Assembly: GCF_000739655.1 (NCBI RefSeq)
Contig: NZ_BATR01000118.1
Coordinates: 1 to 64,000, forward strand
Direction: 5' to 3'
Origin: Verrucomicrobium sp. BvORR106
GTDB taxonomy: Bacteria; Verrucomicrobiota; Verrucomicrobiia; Verrucomicrobiales; Verrucomicrobiaceae
Length of the DNA stretch: 64,000 bases
Shown: positions 1 to 8,742 of the stretch, piece after piece
How positions within the stretch are numbered: the stretch's first letter is position 1
Layout of the letters: each line of letters opens with the position of its first letter
The notes under the pieces: generated by a model
The model's input: only the letters and a program-made list of their open reading frames with translations
Database searches by the model: none
What the model was told of the DNA's origin: nothing
Position numbers and translations under genes: made by a program

Positions 1-2
1 AG

Positions 3-1031
3 GAGATTCCGACGGGGAAGGTGAGATCGCTGCAACACCATCCCGTGAGACTGCTTTCCTGCCTGGGGAGCAAGGACTACTACGCCGCCAAAAAGACCTA
101 TCTGGACTGGCAGGCGGCTCGCGAGATCCGGCGGGGCGGCTACGATTTCTTCCACGGCTGGAGCGGGGAGTGCTTTCAGTCCCTGGTGGAGGCCCGCTTG
201 CGGGGCATCCCCAGTGTCATGGACGTACCCACGTGGCATAGGAACAAAGGCGTGGTGAAGCCTGCGGAAACCAAGAAGGAGCGGGAGGCCCGGCTCAAGG
301 ATCGGGGCTGGCGTGACTGGCGGAAGCATCTGCACGCCACCCGCCTGCACAATCTGGCGGAGTACGACCTTGCCAGTGTGCTCCTCATGCCTTCACAGAA
401 ATCCGCTGAGACCTTCTTGGTCGCGGGCATTCCGGAGCACAAGCTACAGTACGTGGGGCGTGGGGTGGATCTCGCCCGCTATCGCCCGGCGGAGGCGCCT
501 CCCGAAGTCTTCCGGGTGGGGTTTGTCGGGGCGCTGATCCAAAGGAAAGGAGTGCATCATTTGATCGAAGCCTGGAAACGGCTGCGTCTGCGCGATGCTG
601 AGTTGATCCTGGTGGGCAGTGTGCACGAGGAAATAGAACCGTTCCTTCGCGGTGCGGAAGAGGCGGGGGTTCGCGTGGTTGGCTTCACCTCCAGTGTGCA
701 GGACGAGCTTCGCCGATGTGCGGTGTTTGCCTTTCCCAGCGAATGTGAAGGGTTTGCCAAGACCACCCTCGAGGCGGCAGCCTGCGGTCTGCCTCTCATT
801 GCCACGCGCGAGTCAGGGGATGCCATTGTGGATCAGGAGACGGGACTTCTCATTCCGCCCAATGATGTGGACGCCCTGTGTGCCGCCTTGGAACATGCTT
901 CCAGTCACCGTGATGAGCTTGCTGATATGGGCCGTAACGCCCGCGCTCTGGTGGAGCGCGAGTTCACATGGGACCACTATCGGCAGCGGATCTCCGCGGG
1001 ATATGCCCGAGCCATTGCCTCTGCGTCCTGA
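3..1031 (+). CDS. Glycosyltransferase family 4, 5'-truncated by window edge
   Basis: The reading frame is open to the left edge, so the N-terminal acceptor-binding part lies outside the window and the GTG at 21 is probably not the true start. What remains is a GT-B fold: the linker, then the C-terminal donor-binding domain beginning near 'RVGFVGALIQRKGVHHL' and the retaining-glycosyltransferase E-x7-E signature in 'EGFAKTTLEAAACG', followed by 'GLLIPPND'. Enzymes of this family transfer a sugar from a nucleotide-sugar donor to lipid, glycan or small-molecule acceptors in the cytoplasm. The acceptor cannot be predicted from this fragment. It has no obvious operon partner downstream, where the next gene is convergent. 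Confidence 0.9.
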   Translation, partial: EIPTGKVRSLQHHPVRLLSCLGSKDYYAAKKTYLDWQAAREIRRGGYDFFHGWSGECFQSLVEARLRGIPSVMDVPTWHRNKGVVKPAETKKEREARLKDRGWRDWRKHLHATRLHNLAEYDLASVLLMPSQKSAETFLVAGIPEHKLQYVGRGVDLARYRPAEAPPEVFRVGFVGALIQRKGVHHLIEAWKRLRLRDAELILVGSVHEEIEPFLRGAEEAGVRVVGFTSSVQDELRRCAVFAFPSECEGFAKTTLEAAACGLPLIATRESGDAIVDQETGLLIPPNDVDALCAALEHASSHRDELADMGRNARALVEREFTWDHYRQRISAGYARAIASAS

Positions 1032-1076
1032 GGTGTGGGTTCTAGGGCAAACCGTTGTCGTGAATCTGGGTGGCCG

Positions 1077-1535
1077 TCATTGCCACTGGCCAAATTCCTC
1101 GATCATCTTCTGCTGACGGTAGGCAAAGATGCGAGTCAGTTGTTTCTTCACCATCGGAAAGGCGATGTCCCCCAGCGGGGTCAGAGGCAGCTTGTACACC
1201 ACATGGTCGCGGGCCAGGGTGCCGCCGTCTGTCAGGTCCTCAAACGTGTGGGTGTGTTCCCAGAGGGCGTAGGGTCCCTTGAGCTGCTTGTCCACAAAGT
1301 GGTGTGGCGGATTCCATGCGGAGATCAGCGTGGTCCAGTGAAATGACAGGCCGAAGATGCCCAGCTCGTAGTCGATGAGAGCTCCCTCTTTGATTTCGAG
1401 CGGGAGCGGGGTGATGATGTGGAAGTTGAGTTCCGGAGGGGTGATTCTTTCCAGATTGGTGGCGTCAGAGAAGAAGTCAAAAATCCTTTCCCGCGGGGCC
1501 GGGAGTTTCAGCTCATAGTCCAACGTGTGTTCCAT
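1077..1535 (-). CDS. SRPBCC (START-like) family protein
   Basis: A protein of about 152 residues with the helix-grip pattern of SRPBCC ligand-binding proteins: an early 'PAPRERIFDFFSDATNLERITPPEL' type segment, alternating beta strands ('LIDYELGIFGLSFHWTTLI'), and a long C-terminal helix 'MVKKQLTRIFAYRQQKMIEEF'-like. Members bind hydrophobic ligands or act as cyclase/aromatase-like proteins; no specific ligand can be named. I place the start at the ATG at 1535 ('MEHTLDYEL'), where homology-like sequence begins. An in-frame ATG at 1595 would add 20 residues without a ribosome binding site. It is convergent with the glycosyltransferase. Confidence 0.8.
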   Translation of the reverse strand: MEHTLDYELKLPAPRERIFDFFSDATNLERITPPELNFHIITPLPLEIKEGALIDYELGIFGLSFHWTTLISAWNPPHHFVDKQLKGPYALWEHTHTFEDLTDGGTLARDHVVYKLPLTPLGDIAFPMVKKQLTRIFAYRQQKMIEEFGQWQ

Positions 1536-1643
1536 GGAGGTGGATACGGCGAAATCCCTGCGGGGTAAACTTTCATTTGCCGGGGACCAGATCATCCGGA
1601 TGCACTTTCCCTGTCAAAGAGGCGGGCTTCCTGACTAAATCAT

Positions 1644-2912
1644 GTGATGAAACGCCGCCACCTTCTCCAGGGTTCTCTCGCTGTTGCCGCCTCTGCCTGG
1701 GGTTTCCCGGCCATCGTCTCTAGTGCGGCAGGGCGGAAGCCCCGGATCGTCCTCCGCTCTTCCTGGCAGACGGTGAACATTGGCGATATCGGACACACAC
1801 CCGGAGTGCTGGCTCTGCTGGAGAAACACATTCCCGAAGCTGAACTCGTGCTCTGGCCCATGGACGTGCGCAACGGGGTCGAGGAGATGTTGCAGCAGCG
1901 ATTTCCCAAGCTCACGATCACCAAAGATCCTGCGGTAGTGAACGGGTGCGATTTTCTGCTGCATGGTTCTGGTCCTTACCTGACGGCCCAGAAGGATGTT
2001 TCGGAATGGCGTCGGAACACCGGCAAGTCGTATGGCGTGTACGGCATCACCATGGCCGCAGCAGGAGACCCTGGCATGAAAATCATGCGCAACAACGGTC
2101 TGGATGCCGCCTGCAAGGCAGAGCTCGACCAGGCGAGCTTTGTTTTCCTGCGGGACAGCGCGTCTCTGAAAGTGGTCAAGGACGCCGGGGTCAAGAGCCC
2201 TGTCATTGAGTTTGGTCCCGATGGGGCCTTTGGAGCCGATGTCCGGGATGACGCCAAGGCCAAGGCCTTCATGGAAGCGCATGGGTTGGAGGAGGGGCGC
2301 TTTGTCTGTGTCCTTCCCAACTTGCGGAACGCACCCTATTGGAAGGTGAAACCCAACTACGCATTCAATGAGGAGAAGCACCGCAGGAATGAGGAGATGA
2401 AGGAGCACGACCATGCCCCTCTGCGCGAGGCCATGACGGCCATCATCAAAAAAACCGGAATGAAGGTCCTCGTTTGCCCGGAAGATTCCACGCAGATGGA
2501 GACTGGGAAAGAGCTCCTCGTTGATCCGCTGCCGGAGGAGGTGCGGAAGCAGGTGGTGTGGCGGGAGCAGTTTTGGCTTACGAATGAAGCCATCGGTACC
2601 TACGTGAAGTCTGCGGGGCTGATCAGCAATGAAATGCACAGTCCCATCATGGCAGTCGGGAACGGTGTCCCGGCCATCGTCTGCCGGTTCGTGGAGCAGA
2701 CTACCAAGGGCTTCATGTGGCGGGATATCGGCCTGGGGGATTGGCTCTTCGACCTGGATGTGCCTCAAGAGCTTCAGGCTGTCGCGCCTACGGCCCAGGC
2801 CATGGCGTCCGACCCGGCGGTGGCGAAAGCCAAGGCGGCAAAAGCACAGGCATTTGTGCGGCAGCGGCAGGCGGATACCATGGGTGTATTGCGAAAAGTG
2901 CTCGAGGTGTAA
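1644..2912 (+). CDS. TAT-exported polysaccharide pyruvyl transferase family protein
   Basis: 422 residues. The N-terminus has a twin-arginine signal ('MMKRRHLLQGSLAVAASAWG' followed by an Ala-rich cleavage region). The mature part has the pattern of the polysaccharide pyruvyl transferase superfamily: an N-terminal Rossmann-like half starting 'VNIGDIGHTPGVLALLEK', then 'FLLHGSGPYLT', 'FVFLRDSASLKVVKDAG' and a second GT-B-like half with 'SNEMHSPIMAVGNGVPAIV', which resembles the usual 'R.H..I.A...G.P'. The classical enzymes add ketal-linked pyruvate to exopolysaccharide in the cytoplasm. A TAT signal on this fold is unusual but common in Planctomycetes/Verrucomicrobia paralogues, so catalysis is uncertain. 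The second half lies outside any obvious polysaccharide operon. Confidence 0.8.
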   Translation: MMKRRHLLQGSLAVAASAWGFPAIVSSAAGRKPRIVLRSSWQTVNIGDIGHTPGVLALLEKHIPEAELVLWPMDVRNGVEEMLQQRFPKLTITKDPAVVNGCDFLLHGSGPYLTAQKDVSEWRRNTGKSYGVYGITMAAAGDPGMKIMRNNGLDAACKAELDQASFVFLRDSASLKVVKDAGVKSPVIEFGPDGAFGADVRDDAKAKAFMEAHGLEEGRFVCVLPNLRNAPYWKVKPNYAFNEEKHRRNEEMKEHDHAPLREAMTAIIKKTGMKVLVCPEDSTQMETGKELLVDPLPEEVRKQVVWREQFWLTNEAIGTYVKSAGLISNEMHSPIMAVGNGVPAIVCRFVEQTTKGFMWRDIGLGDWLFDLDVPQELQAVAPTAQAMASDPAVAKAKAAKAQAFVRQRQADTMGVLRKVLEV

Positions 2913-2971
2913 AAAGAGGAGTCAATGGGGAGATAGCACTTTTTTCACAATTTCTATTGCAAGGTGTTCAA

Positions 2972-3469
2972 ATGTTAATTATTCATTTGAACACTATGCG
3001 ACACCAACGACAATTGACTCCCTACGAGCTCTTGAAGTTCTTCGCCGACGGCGCGCAGTGGCGTCGTCTGTTCTCCAAGGTGAGCACGATCGAAACAGCG
3101 CCGCAGTGGCGGCATTTGTACGAGACCTACCTAGACTCTCAAGCATGGTGTGAGGTTCGTCAGCAGCGCTTGGCCATGGATCAGCATCGCTGCGTGTGCT
3201 GCGGTTCTTCTGGTGAAGCGGGCCGCTATCTTGAGGTCCATCATCAGGACTACCAGAAGGTGGGAGGGGAGGATGTGGCGGAAGACGTGCGCACGCTCTG
3301 CCGGCATTGTTTCCATCGGGACAAGGGGCGCCTCGATTTTCTGGCCCGCCTGCGTGGTCCCCGTCCGTGGGATGAAATTTGCCGCTTGGGGTGTGACTCC
3401 ATCATGGAGACCGTCCGCACCCGGCGAGACCTGGCGGCAGCATCAGCACCCGCGGCCATGGTCGCCTAG
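2972..3469 (+). CDS. Small HNH-like zinc-binding protein
   Basis: 165 residues from an ATG at 2972 that is preceded by an AAGGTG-type ribosome binding site five bases upstream. A zinc-finger/HNH-like core is visible: 'CVCCGSSGEAGRYLEVHHQDYQ' (written in pieces: CVCC, then EVHH) followed by a second metal pair 'LCRHCFH'. This CxxC...HH...CxxC arrangement is typical of HNH endonuclease-like domains with treble-clef zinc ribbons. The sequence upstream of 2972 in the same frame overlaps the preceding gene and is not protein-like. Its substrate is unknown; such short HNH proteins are common in this phylum outside mobile elements. Confidence 0.65.
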   Translation: MLIIHLNTMRHQRQLTPYELLKFFADGAQWRRLFSKVSTIETAPQWRHLYETYLDSQAWCEVRQQRLAMDQHRCVCCGSSGEAGRYLEVHHQDYQKVGGEDVAEDVRTLCRHCFHRDKGRLDFLARLRGPRPWDEICRLGCDSIMETVRTRRDLAAASAPAAMVA

Positions 3470-3526
3470 AATTTCACTTTCATACGATGGCTTTCACCGG
3501 CCTCGTAAAAGCCCCCTGAAAGTGAG

Positions 3527-3559
3527 GAGAGCGGGACGGCAACGTCCCGCTCTCTTTTT
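3527..3559 (+). terminator. Rho-independent terminator of the HNH-like gene
   Basis: A perfect 12-bp stem (GAGAGCGGGACG / CGTCCCGCTCTC) with a GCAA tetraloop is followed directly by a run of Ts. The T run is on the plus strand, so it terminates the gene ending at 3469. Confidence 0.9.
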
Positions 3560-3613
3560 GTTTCTCACCAGGTATCGGTTCGGATGCCTGGAGCTTTGAA
3601 GTTGATTCTTCTG

Positions 3614-4840
3614 CTACTTCTTCTGTCTGCCCACGTCAGGCAGGAACGCCGTCAGCAGACCGATCAGCGGCAGATACGCGCACACTTGGTACACGTAGTT
3701 GATGCTGGTATGGTCAGCCAGATTGCCCAGCAGGGCGGAACCGATGCCGCCCATGCCGAAGGCAAAGCCGAAGAAGAGTCCCGAGATCATGCCCACCTTG
3801 CCCGGCACCAGTTCCTGGGCATACACCAGGATGGCTGAGAAGGCGGAGGAGAGCACCAGTCCGATGATCACACTCAGCACCGCCGTGGTGTACAGGCCTG
3901 CATGCGGCAGCCACAGGGTGAAGGGAGCCACACCCAGGATGGAAGCCCAGATCACACGCTTGCGACCGAAGCGGTCACCCACCGGCCCACCCAAGATGGT
4001 CCCAGCGGCCACGGCGAACAGGAACACGAACAGGTAGATCTGTGCGCTCTGCACCGTCAGATGGAAGCGGTCCATCAGGTAAAAGGTGTAGTAGCTGGTC
4101 ATGCTGGCCAGGTAGAAGTACTTCGAGAAGATCAACGCTCCCAGAATGGTCAGTGACCACACGATGGTGGAGGTGGGAAGAGCCGCATGGGCCGAGTCCA
4201 GAGACTTCGCAGACTTACGATGCACCCGGTGCAGGTTGCGGGCCTGCCAAAGGCCCACATTCCACAGCACCGCTACACCCAGAAATGCCACCACCGAAAA
4301 CCAGGCGATGGAGCCCTGGCCATGCGGCACAATGATCAAGGCGGCCAGCAAGGGGCCAATGGAACTGCCAGCGTTGCCACCCACCTGGAACAGAGATTGC
4401 GCCAGACCGCGGCGACGTCCTGCCGCCATGTGTGCGATGCGGGAAGCTTCAGGGTGGAAGATGGCGGAGCCCATGCCCACCAGTGCGGCTGAACCCAGAA
4501 TAGAGGCAAAGCTGCCTGCCATCGAGAGGGCCACCAGCCCACACAGAGTCAGTCCCATACCGATGGGCAGTGAGAAAGGCAGGCTGCGCTTGTCCGTGTA
4601 CCAGCCCACTAGAGGCTGCAGCAGCGAGGCGGTGACTTGAAAGGCAAAGGTGATCATCCCAAGCTGGCTGAAAGTAAGATGGTAGGACTCTTTCAGCAGG
4701 GGGTAGATCGAGACGAGGAGCGCCTGGATCGTATCGTTAAGCAGGTGGGAAAAGCTGATGGCGAACAGCACAGCGTACACCGTCGTCTCCGCCGTCCGCA
4801 TGGCGGGCGACGGCATGTCTTCATTGCAGGTGGATTCCAT
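3614..4840 (-). CDS. MFS transporter, fosmidomycin-resistance (Fsr) type
   Basis: 408 residues with twelve predicted membrane spans and no signal peptide. The pattern matches the Fsr branch of the major facilitator superfamily: 'SHLLNDTIQALLVSIYPLLK' in the first span, 'GMGSAIFHPEASRIAH' (the conserved G..A.FHPEA motif) after span 4, and 'FQVGGNAGSSIGPLLAALI' in span 5. Family members export fosmidomycin or other small molecules using the proton gradient; the native substrate here is unknown. An AraC-family regulator lies 64 bp upstream on the same strand, so co-transcription and control by it are plausible. Confidence 0.88.
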   Translation of the reverse strand: MESTCNEDMPSPAMRTAETTVYAVLFAISFSHLLNDTIQALLVSIYPLLKESYHLTFSQLGMITFAFQVTASLLQPLVGWYTDKRSLPFSLPIGMGLTLCGLVALSMAGSFASILGSAALVGMGSAIFHPEASRIAHMAAGRRRGLAQSLFQVGGNAGSSIGPLLAALIIVPHGQGSIAWFSVVAFLGVAVLWNVGLWQARNLHRVHRKSAKSLDSAHAALPTSTIVWSLTILGALIFSKYFYLASMTSYYTFYLMDRFHLTVQSAQIYLFVFLFAVAAGTILGGPVGDRFGRKRVIWASILGVAPFTLWLPHAGLYTTAVLSVIIGLVLSSAFSAILVYAQELVPGKVGMISGLFFGFAFGMGGIGSALLGNLADHTSINYVYQVCAYLPLIGLLTAFLPDVGRQKK

Positions 4841-4904
4841 AACCCTGCTATGATCCTGGATCCCGCGGGGGACGCAAAATCAGTGGCAGGTGAGAAGCTG
4901 CATT

Positions 4905-5795
4905 TTAGTGGTACTTTTCTCGGATCTGATCCCGGAACGTCTCTGGTGAAGCTCCGGAGTACCGGCGGAAGAATCGGCTGAAGTACGACGGGTCGTGAAA
5001 GCCCAGGTCGTAGCCAATCTCGGAAACGCTCATGTCGGAATGCAGCAACAGGCGCTTCGCGTCGAGCAGGCGCCGCTGGCGGATGATGTCCCCAGCCGAC
5101 CGTCCGGTCTGTTCGTGAACAATGTCATTGAGATGATTGGCGCTTACGCCCAGCATCTCTGCATAACCACCTACCGTGGTTATTTCTTTGAATCGCTGTT
5201 CGACGGAGAGGTGGAAGTGCCGCACCAGTTGCCCGGACCGGGAGGCTTCCTTATACGGATGCAGGCGGGCATAGAGTCGGTTTACCCTCACGAATAAGAC
5301 CCGCAGGATGGAGCGCAGGGCGTCCGCGGCACCGGGGAGTGCCGTGTCAAACTCCGACTGCAGAAGGGGGACCAGCGGCAGAATACCATCGGGATCCCCG
5401 TCAGGCAGTTGCAGCAGTGCTGCGACATCCACGGAGAAGAAGAAGGGGTAATCGTACAGAACGCTCGGCGGGGTGGAGCGTAGATCAAAGAACTCCTGGG
5501 AAAAGGAAAGGGTGGTGCCTTCCAGATCGGCCCCGGGGCGGACGGTGTGCACCTGGCCCGGACTGAGGAAGACGAGGGTGGTGCCACTTACCTGGTACTC
5601 CTGGAAGTCATGCATCACCTGAGCCTTTCCGTGGAGGATAAAGACCTGGAAGAACTCGTGATAGTGAGGCTGGAGCCGCTCGGGATCCATGCGGACCGAG
5701 TCCATAAAGGGAATGACCACCACACCCTGCTGCCGAAGTTCAGCCTGACCTGTTGCAGTCATGCCGTAATGGGGAATGGAGTCTCGCCGGATCAT
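4905..5795 (-). CDS. AraC family transcriptional regulator
   Basis: 296 residues from an ATG at 5795, chosen because GGAGG lies nine bases upstream; a longer frame would need a TTG at 5837. The N-terminal cupin sensor domain shows 'PHYHEFFQVFILHGKAQV' and 'LSPGQVHTV'. The C-terminal part carries two helix-turn-helix motifs: 'GVSANHLNDIVHEQTG' and 'VSEIGYDLGFHDPSYFSRFF', followed by 'SPETFR'. It lies 90 bp from, and divergent to, the desaturase/DUF3419 operon starting at 5885, and upstream of the Fsr transporter. Either or both are reasonable targets; this is inferred from position only. Confidence 0.9.
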   Translation of the reverse strand: MIRRDSIPHYGMTATGQAELRQQGVVVIPFMDSVRMDPERLQPHYHEFFQVFILHGKAQVMHDFQEYQVSGTTLVFLSPGQVHTVRPGADLEGTTLSFSQEFFDLRSTPPSVLYDYPFFFSVDVAALLQLPDGDPDGILPLVPLLQSEFDTALPGAADALRSILRVLFVRVNRLYARLHPYKEASRSGQLVRHFHLSVEQRFKEITTVGGYAEMLGVSANHLNDIVHEQTGRSAGDIIRQRRLLDAKRLLLHSDMSVSEIGYDLGFHDPSYFSRFFRRYSGASPETFRDQIREKYH

Positions 5796-5884
5796 CGGTT
5801 CGTCCCTCCATGCTTGTCTCGCCGGATGATTTGTCAAATGACTGAGGATGAGCGGTCACACCGGACAAAGGTGTATTGACACCC

Positions 5885-6643
5885 ATGGCGAAATCACGAA
5901 GACTTTGTCGCATGAGTGCTGGAAGCATCGGTTCCCCCGTCGATCATCCGCCGTCGCTCGCCACTGCACCGCATATTCTGGCTGCTGCCAGGGCGGTGTT
6001 GGTGGAGCGTCCCATCATCTCCCAGTCGTATTTCACACGCCTGAGGGATGGTTCCATGTCGCATGCTGAGTTCGTCCGTTCCCAGCAGCAGTTTTATTTC
6101 GCAGTGCGCTATTTTTCGAGGCCCATTGCGGCGTTGGTTTCGCGGTGTCCGGATTCGACCATGAGGATGAATCTCGTGGAAAATCTGGCGGAGGAACAAG
6201 GGGGCTTTCTGCCATCCCATGCTCATGATCGCACGTTCCTGAGTTTCCTGGAGAGCTTGGGGAGCACGGCTCCAAACAAAGAGGGGGCCGAAGTCCAGGC
6301 CTTTAATTGTGCTCTGCTCGGAGTTTGCTTGGGCGAGGAACTGGAGACGGCCTTTGCTTGTCTTGGCATCATTGAACTGGCTTTCGCGGACATCTCCGCA
6401 TGGATCGGCAGTGCCGTGGTGGATCGCGGATGGATTGCCCCGGACCGGTTGGTGCACTATGCCCTGCACGCCGAGCTGGATCATCGTCATGCGGAGGAGT
6501 GCTTCGTCGTCATCGAGCCACGTTGGGAGGAATCACTGTCCCGGAGACAGTCCATTCAGCGAGGCCTCGAGCTGGGGCGGCATCTTTTCTCCCGCCTCTA
6601 TCTGGATCTGGATGCGTTGAACCCTGCACAGGCTGACGGATGA
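5885..6643 (+). CDS. Heme-oxygenase-like diiron oxidase (HDO/CADD-type), iron-containing redox enzyme family
   Basis: 252 residues, all helical in character, matching the TenA/CADD-like heme-oxygenase fold. Counting from the ATG at 5885, candidate metal ligands are E103 or E104, H112, E164, H195, D199 and H202. The spacing H-x3-D-x2-H in the last helix ('HAELDHRH') is the one found in CADD-type diiron or iron/manganese oxidases, so a dinuclear metal centre is likely. Known HDOs use O2 to cleave or desaturate amino acids or fatty acids (CADD, UndA, BesC, SznF). The TGA stop overlaps the next start (ATGA), so it is translationally coupled to the desaturase. The start is uncertain: ATG 5912 is an alternative. 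Confidence 0.8.
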   Translation: MAKSRRLCRMSAGSIGSPVDHPPSLATAPHILAAARAVLVERPIISQSYFTRLRDGSMSHAEFVRSQQQFYFAVRYFSRPIAALVSRCPDSTMRMNLVENLAEEQGGFLPSHAHDRTFLSFLESLGSTAPNKEGAEVQAFNCALLGVCLGEELETAFACLGIIELAFADISAWIGSAVVDRGWIAPDRLVHYALHAELDHRHAEECFVVIEPRWEESLSRRQSIQRGLELGRHLFSRLYLDLDALNPAQADG

Positions 6644-7620
6644 ACGACACGCAGGATCGTCCCCGGCTAAATGCTCAACTGGCCCGGGAACTGCATGAGC
6701 ATCACCCCGTGCGGCACTATGTGCGGCTGGGATCTTTCGTGGCCATCTATGCAGCTTGTGCCAGTACGGTCTGGTGGTGCTCTGCGATAGTGGCATCACA
6801 ACCAGCATGGTGGTTGCTCATGCTTCCGCTCTATCTGGCAGCGGCTGGAGCCCTGCATGGGATCAGCCTGTTCACTCACGAGGCGGTCCACAATACCTTG
6901 TCGTCGAATCCTGTTTGGAATCGGGTCTTGGGGGCTGCCTGTGCCATCCCTGTCTTGCAGAACTGCTCCGCCTACCGGGTCCTGCACCTCCGTCACCACC
7001 ACCATCTGGGGGAGGGCGGGGACCCGGATCACTATGCCAACTATTCCCGGTGGTCCTGGATGGTGTCCGTGTTGAACTGGCTGCGGTTGCTCGTGGGTTA
7101 TCCCGTGTACATCGTTGCCATCCCCATCCTCGGATTCAAACATGGAACGAGTCGGGACCGCGTGGGAATCCTGGCGGAGTTCGCGGCCACCCTGGCGCTG
7201 GTGGTGGCCGTCGTGTTGGCTCCTCTTCCCACAGGGCTGCTGTGGCATGGCTGGGTGGTGCCGATGATCTTCATCAACTTCATGGTGAATGTGCGGGGGA
7301 TGAGTCAGCACACGCTGCTGCCAGAGGCGACTGATGAGGTGCGGGGCACGCGCAGTATTCTCACCGGGCCGGTGGTCTCGTTCTTCATGTGCCACGAGAA
7401 CCTGCATCTGGAGCATCATCTCTATCCGGGCGTGCCGTGGTATCATCTGCCCAAAGTGCATCAGGCACTTCGACCGCAATTGGCGGCGATGGGGGCACCG
7501 TACATCGGGTCCTACTCGGCGTTTGTTTTGAAATTTATGCGCAACAGTGTGAATCGGGGCCATGAAGTGGTCAGAGACGGGGACCGGACAGCGGTCGGGG
7601 ACGAGGGGAGGAACTCGTGA
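6640..7620 (+). CDS. Membrane fatty acid desaturase
   Basis: 326 residues with the three histidine clusters of membrane-bound diiron desaturases: HEAVH at residues 80-84, HLRHHHH at 116-122 and HLEHH at 256-260, the last in the usual 'NLHLEHHLYPGVPWYHLP' context. Hydrophobic spans lie near residues 30-75, 145-165 and 180-215. It would introduce a double bond or hydroxyl into an acyl chain at the cytoplasmic membrane face. It overlaps the preceding diiron oxidase gene by four bases and the following DUF3419 gene by four bases (GTGA), so it belongs to a translationally coupled set. Whether it acts on free phospholipid acyl chains or on the product of the neighbouring transferase is not known. 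Confidence 0.92.
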   Translation: MNDTQDRPRLNAQLARELHEHHPVRHYVRLGSFVAIYAACASTVWWCSAIVASQPAWWLLMLPLYLAAAGALHGISLFTHEAVHNTLSSNPVWNRVLGAACAIPVLQNCSAYRVLHLRHHHHLGEGGDPDHYANYSRWSWMVSVLNWLRLLVGYPVYIVAIPILGFKHGTSRDRVGILAEFAATLALVVAVVLAPLPTGLLWHGWVVPMIFINFMVNVRGMSQHTLLPEATDEVRGTRSILTGPVVSFFMCHENLHLEHHLYPGVPWYHLPKVHQALRPQLAAMGAPYIGSYSAFVLKFMRNSVNRGHEVVRDGDRTAVGDEGRNS

Positions 7621-8741
7621 GCGGGGGTGGGAAACTGCCGCCACCTGATGCTTGGGCGGTGGAAGCGGCCACCTGGCCCCTGGCGTTCGCCCAGGTTCGG
7701 GAAGACCCAAGATTGGATCTGGAGGTGATTCGATTGCTCCCGCCACGTGCGGAGGTGGTGATGATCGCTTCCGGTGGGGAGACGGCGGTATGTCTGGAAA
7801 GGTATGGTCTGGGCAGGCTGACGGTTGTGGATGTCAATCCAGCCCAACTGGCGTTGGCGCGGTTGAAACGCCACCTTGCCCGGCATCATGCAGTCGTCTT
7901 TTCATTGCCTCTGCTCGGACATGCGAGCATGCCACCCGGAGCCAGACAGGTGGCGCTTTCCGCGCTGTTGGATACTCTGGAGCTGGACAGGGGAGTCCTA
8001 GGGCCACTGGAAGGCGTTGCGGCACTGGGGCCGGATCATGTTGGGCGCTATGAAATTACCTTTGCCGAGTTGTGGAAGGAGCTTTCCGCCAACCCTGAGA
8101 CTCTCCAGGTGCTGCTCATGTCCGATCGGATGCCGGGAGCCGCAGACTTGCTGGGTCCTGAGACCCAGTTGGGACAATTGTTGGATCAGGCACTGAGCCG
8201 GGTCATGAGTCTGCAGAATCTTGTCTGTCTCTTTGGAGAGGAGGCCACACGCAATCCCCGCCAGCCTTTTGACCGGCATTTTGCCGCGCGACTTCGGGCG
8301 AATGCTGCGCGAGGCTTCGCCGCAGAGAACCCCTTTCTCTGGCAGATGCTGGTCGGCATGTTTCCGGCGGCCCAGCCGTATGACTGGCTGCTGCCCGGTC
8401 CTCTCTCTTCCCAGGTGGACTGGCTGCCTCCAGAGCGCATCCAGTACCTGCCGGGCAGGATGAATGAGGTGCTGGAGAGCCTGCCGGATGCGAGTGCGGA
8501 TTTCGTCCATCTATCGAACATTCTGGACTGGCTTACTCCGGAGGAGGCTACGGCCAGCCTGAAGAGCGCGGCCCGAGTGTTGCGTCGGGGCGGGCGGGTG
8601 CTGGTTCGCCAGTTGAATTCCACGCTGGAAATCCCCGCCTTGCAGGCAGGATTGCAGTGGGACGCCGCTCTGGGGGCAAGCCTTCACGCCAGAGACCGCA
8701 GCTTCTTCTATACTGCGATTCACGTGGGAAGAAAGGAGTGA
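7617..8741 (+). CDS. DUF3419 / BtaA-like SAM-dependent 3-amino-3-carboxypropyl transferase
   Basis: 374 residues beginning with GTG inside the stop of the desaturase gene. The N-terminal half has the DUF3419 signature: 'FAQVREDPRLDLEVIRLLP' followed by the SAM-binding region 'MIASGGETAVCLERYG' and 'VVDVNPAQLALARLK' (residues about 25-85). BtaA moves the 3-amino-3-carboxypropyl group of S-adenosylmethionine to diacylglycerol, giving diacylglyceryl-homoserine, the precursor of betaine lipids. The C-terminal part contains a second methyltransferase-like region with 'ADFVHLSNILDWLTPEE' and 'VLRRGGRVLVRQLN'. No BtaB-type N-methyltransferase is in the operon, so the product may be something other than standard DGTS. 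Family assignment is strong; substrate is inferred. Confidence 0.85.
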   Translation: MSGGGKLPPPDAWAVEAATWPLAFAQVREDPRLDLEVIRLLPPRAEVVMIASGGETAVCLERYGLGRLTVVDVNPAQLALARLKRHLARHHAVVFSLPLLGHASMPPGARQVALSALLDTLELDRGVLGPLEGVAALGPDHVGRYEITFAELWKELSANPETLQVLLMSDRMPGAADLLGPETQLGQLLDQALSRVMSLQNLVCLFGEEATRNPRQPFDRHFAARLRANAARGFAAENPFLWQMLVGMFPAAQPYDWLLPGPLSSQVDWLPPERIQYLPGRMNEVLESLPDASADFVHLSNILDWLTPEEATASLKSAARVLRRGGRVLVRQLNSTLEIPALQAGLQWDAALGASLHARDRSFFYTAIHVGRKE

Positions 8742-8742
8742 G

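Noticed and set aside
3146-3330. HNH-like protein as a homing endonuclease or restriction enzyme
   Set aside because: No mobile-element ends, methyltransferase or intron around it, and the protein is too short for either.
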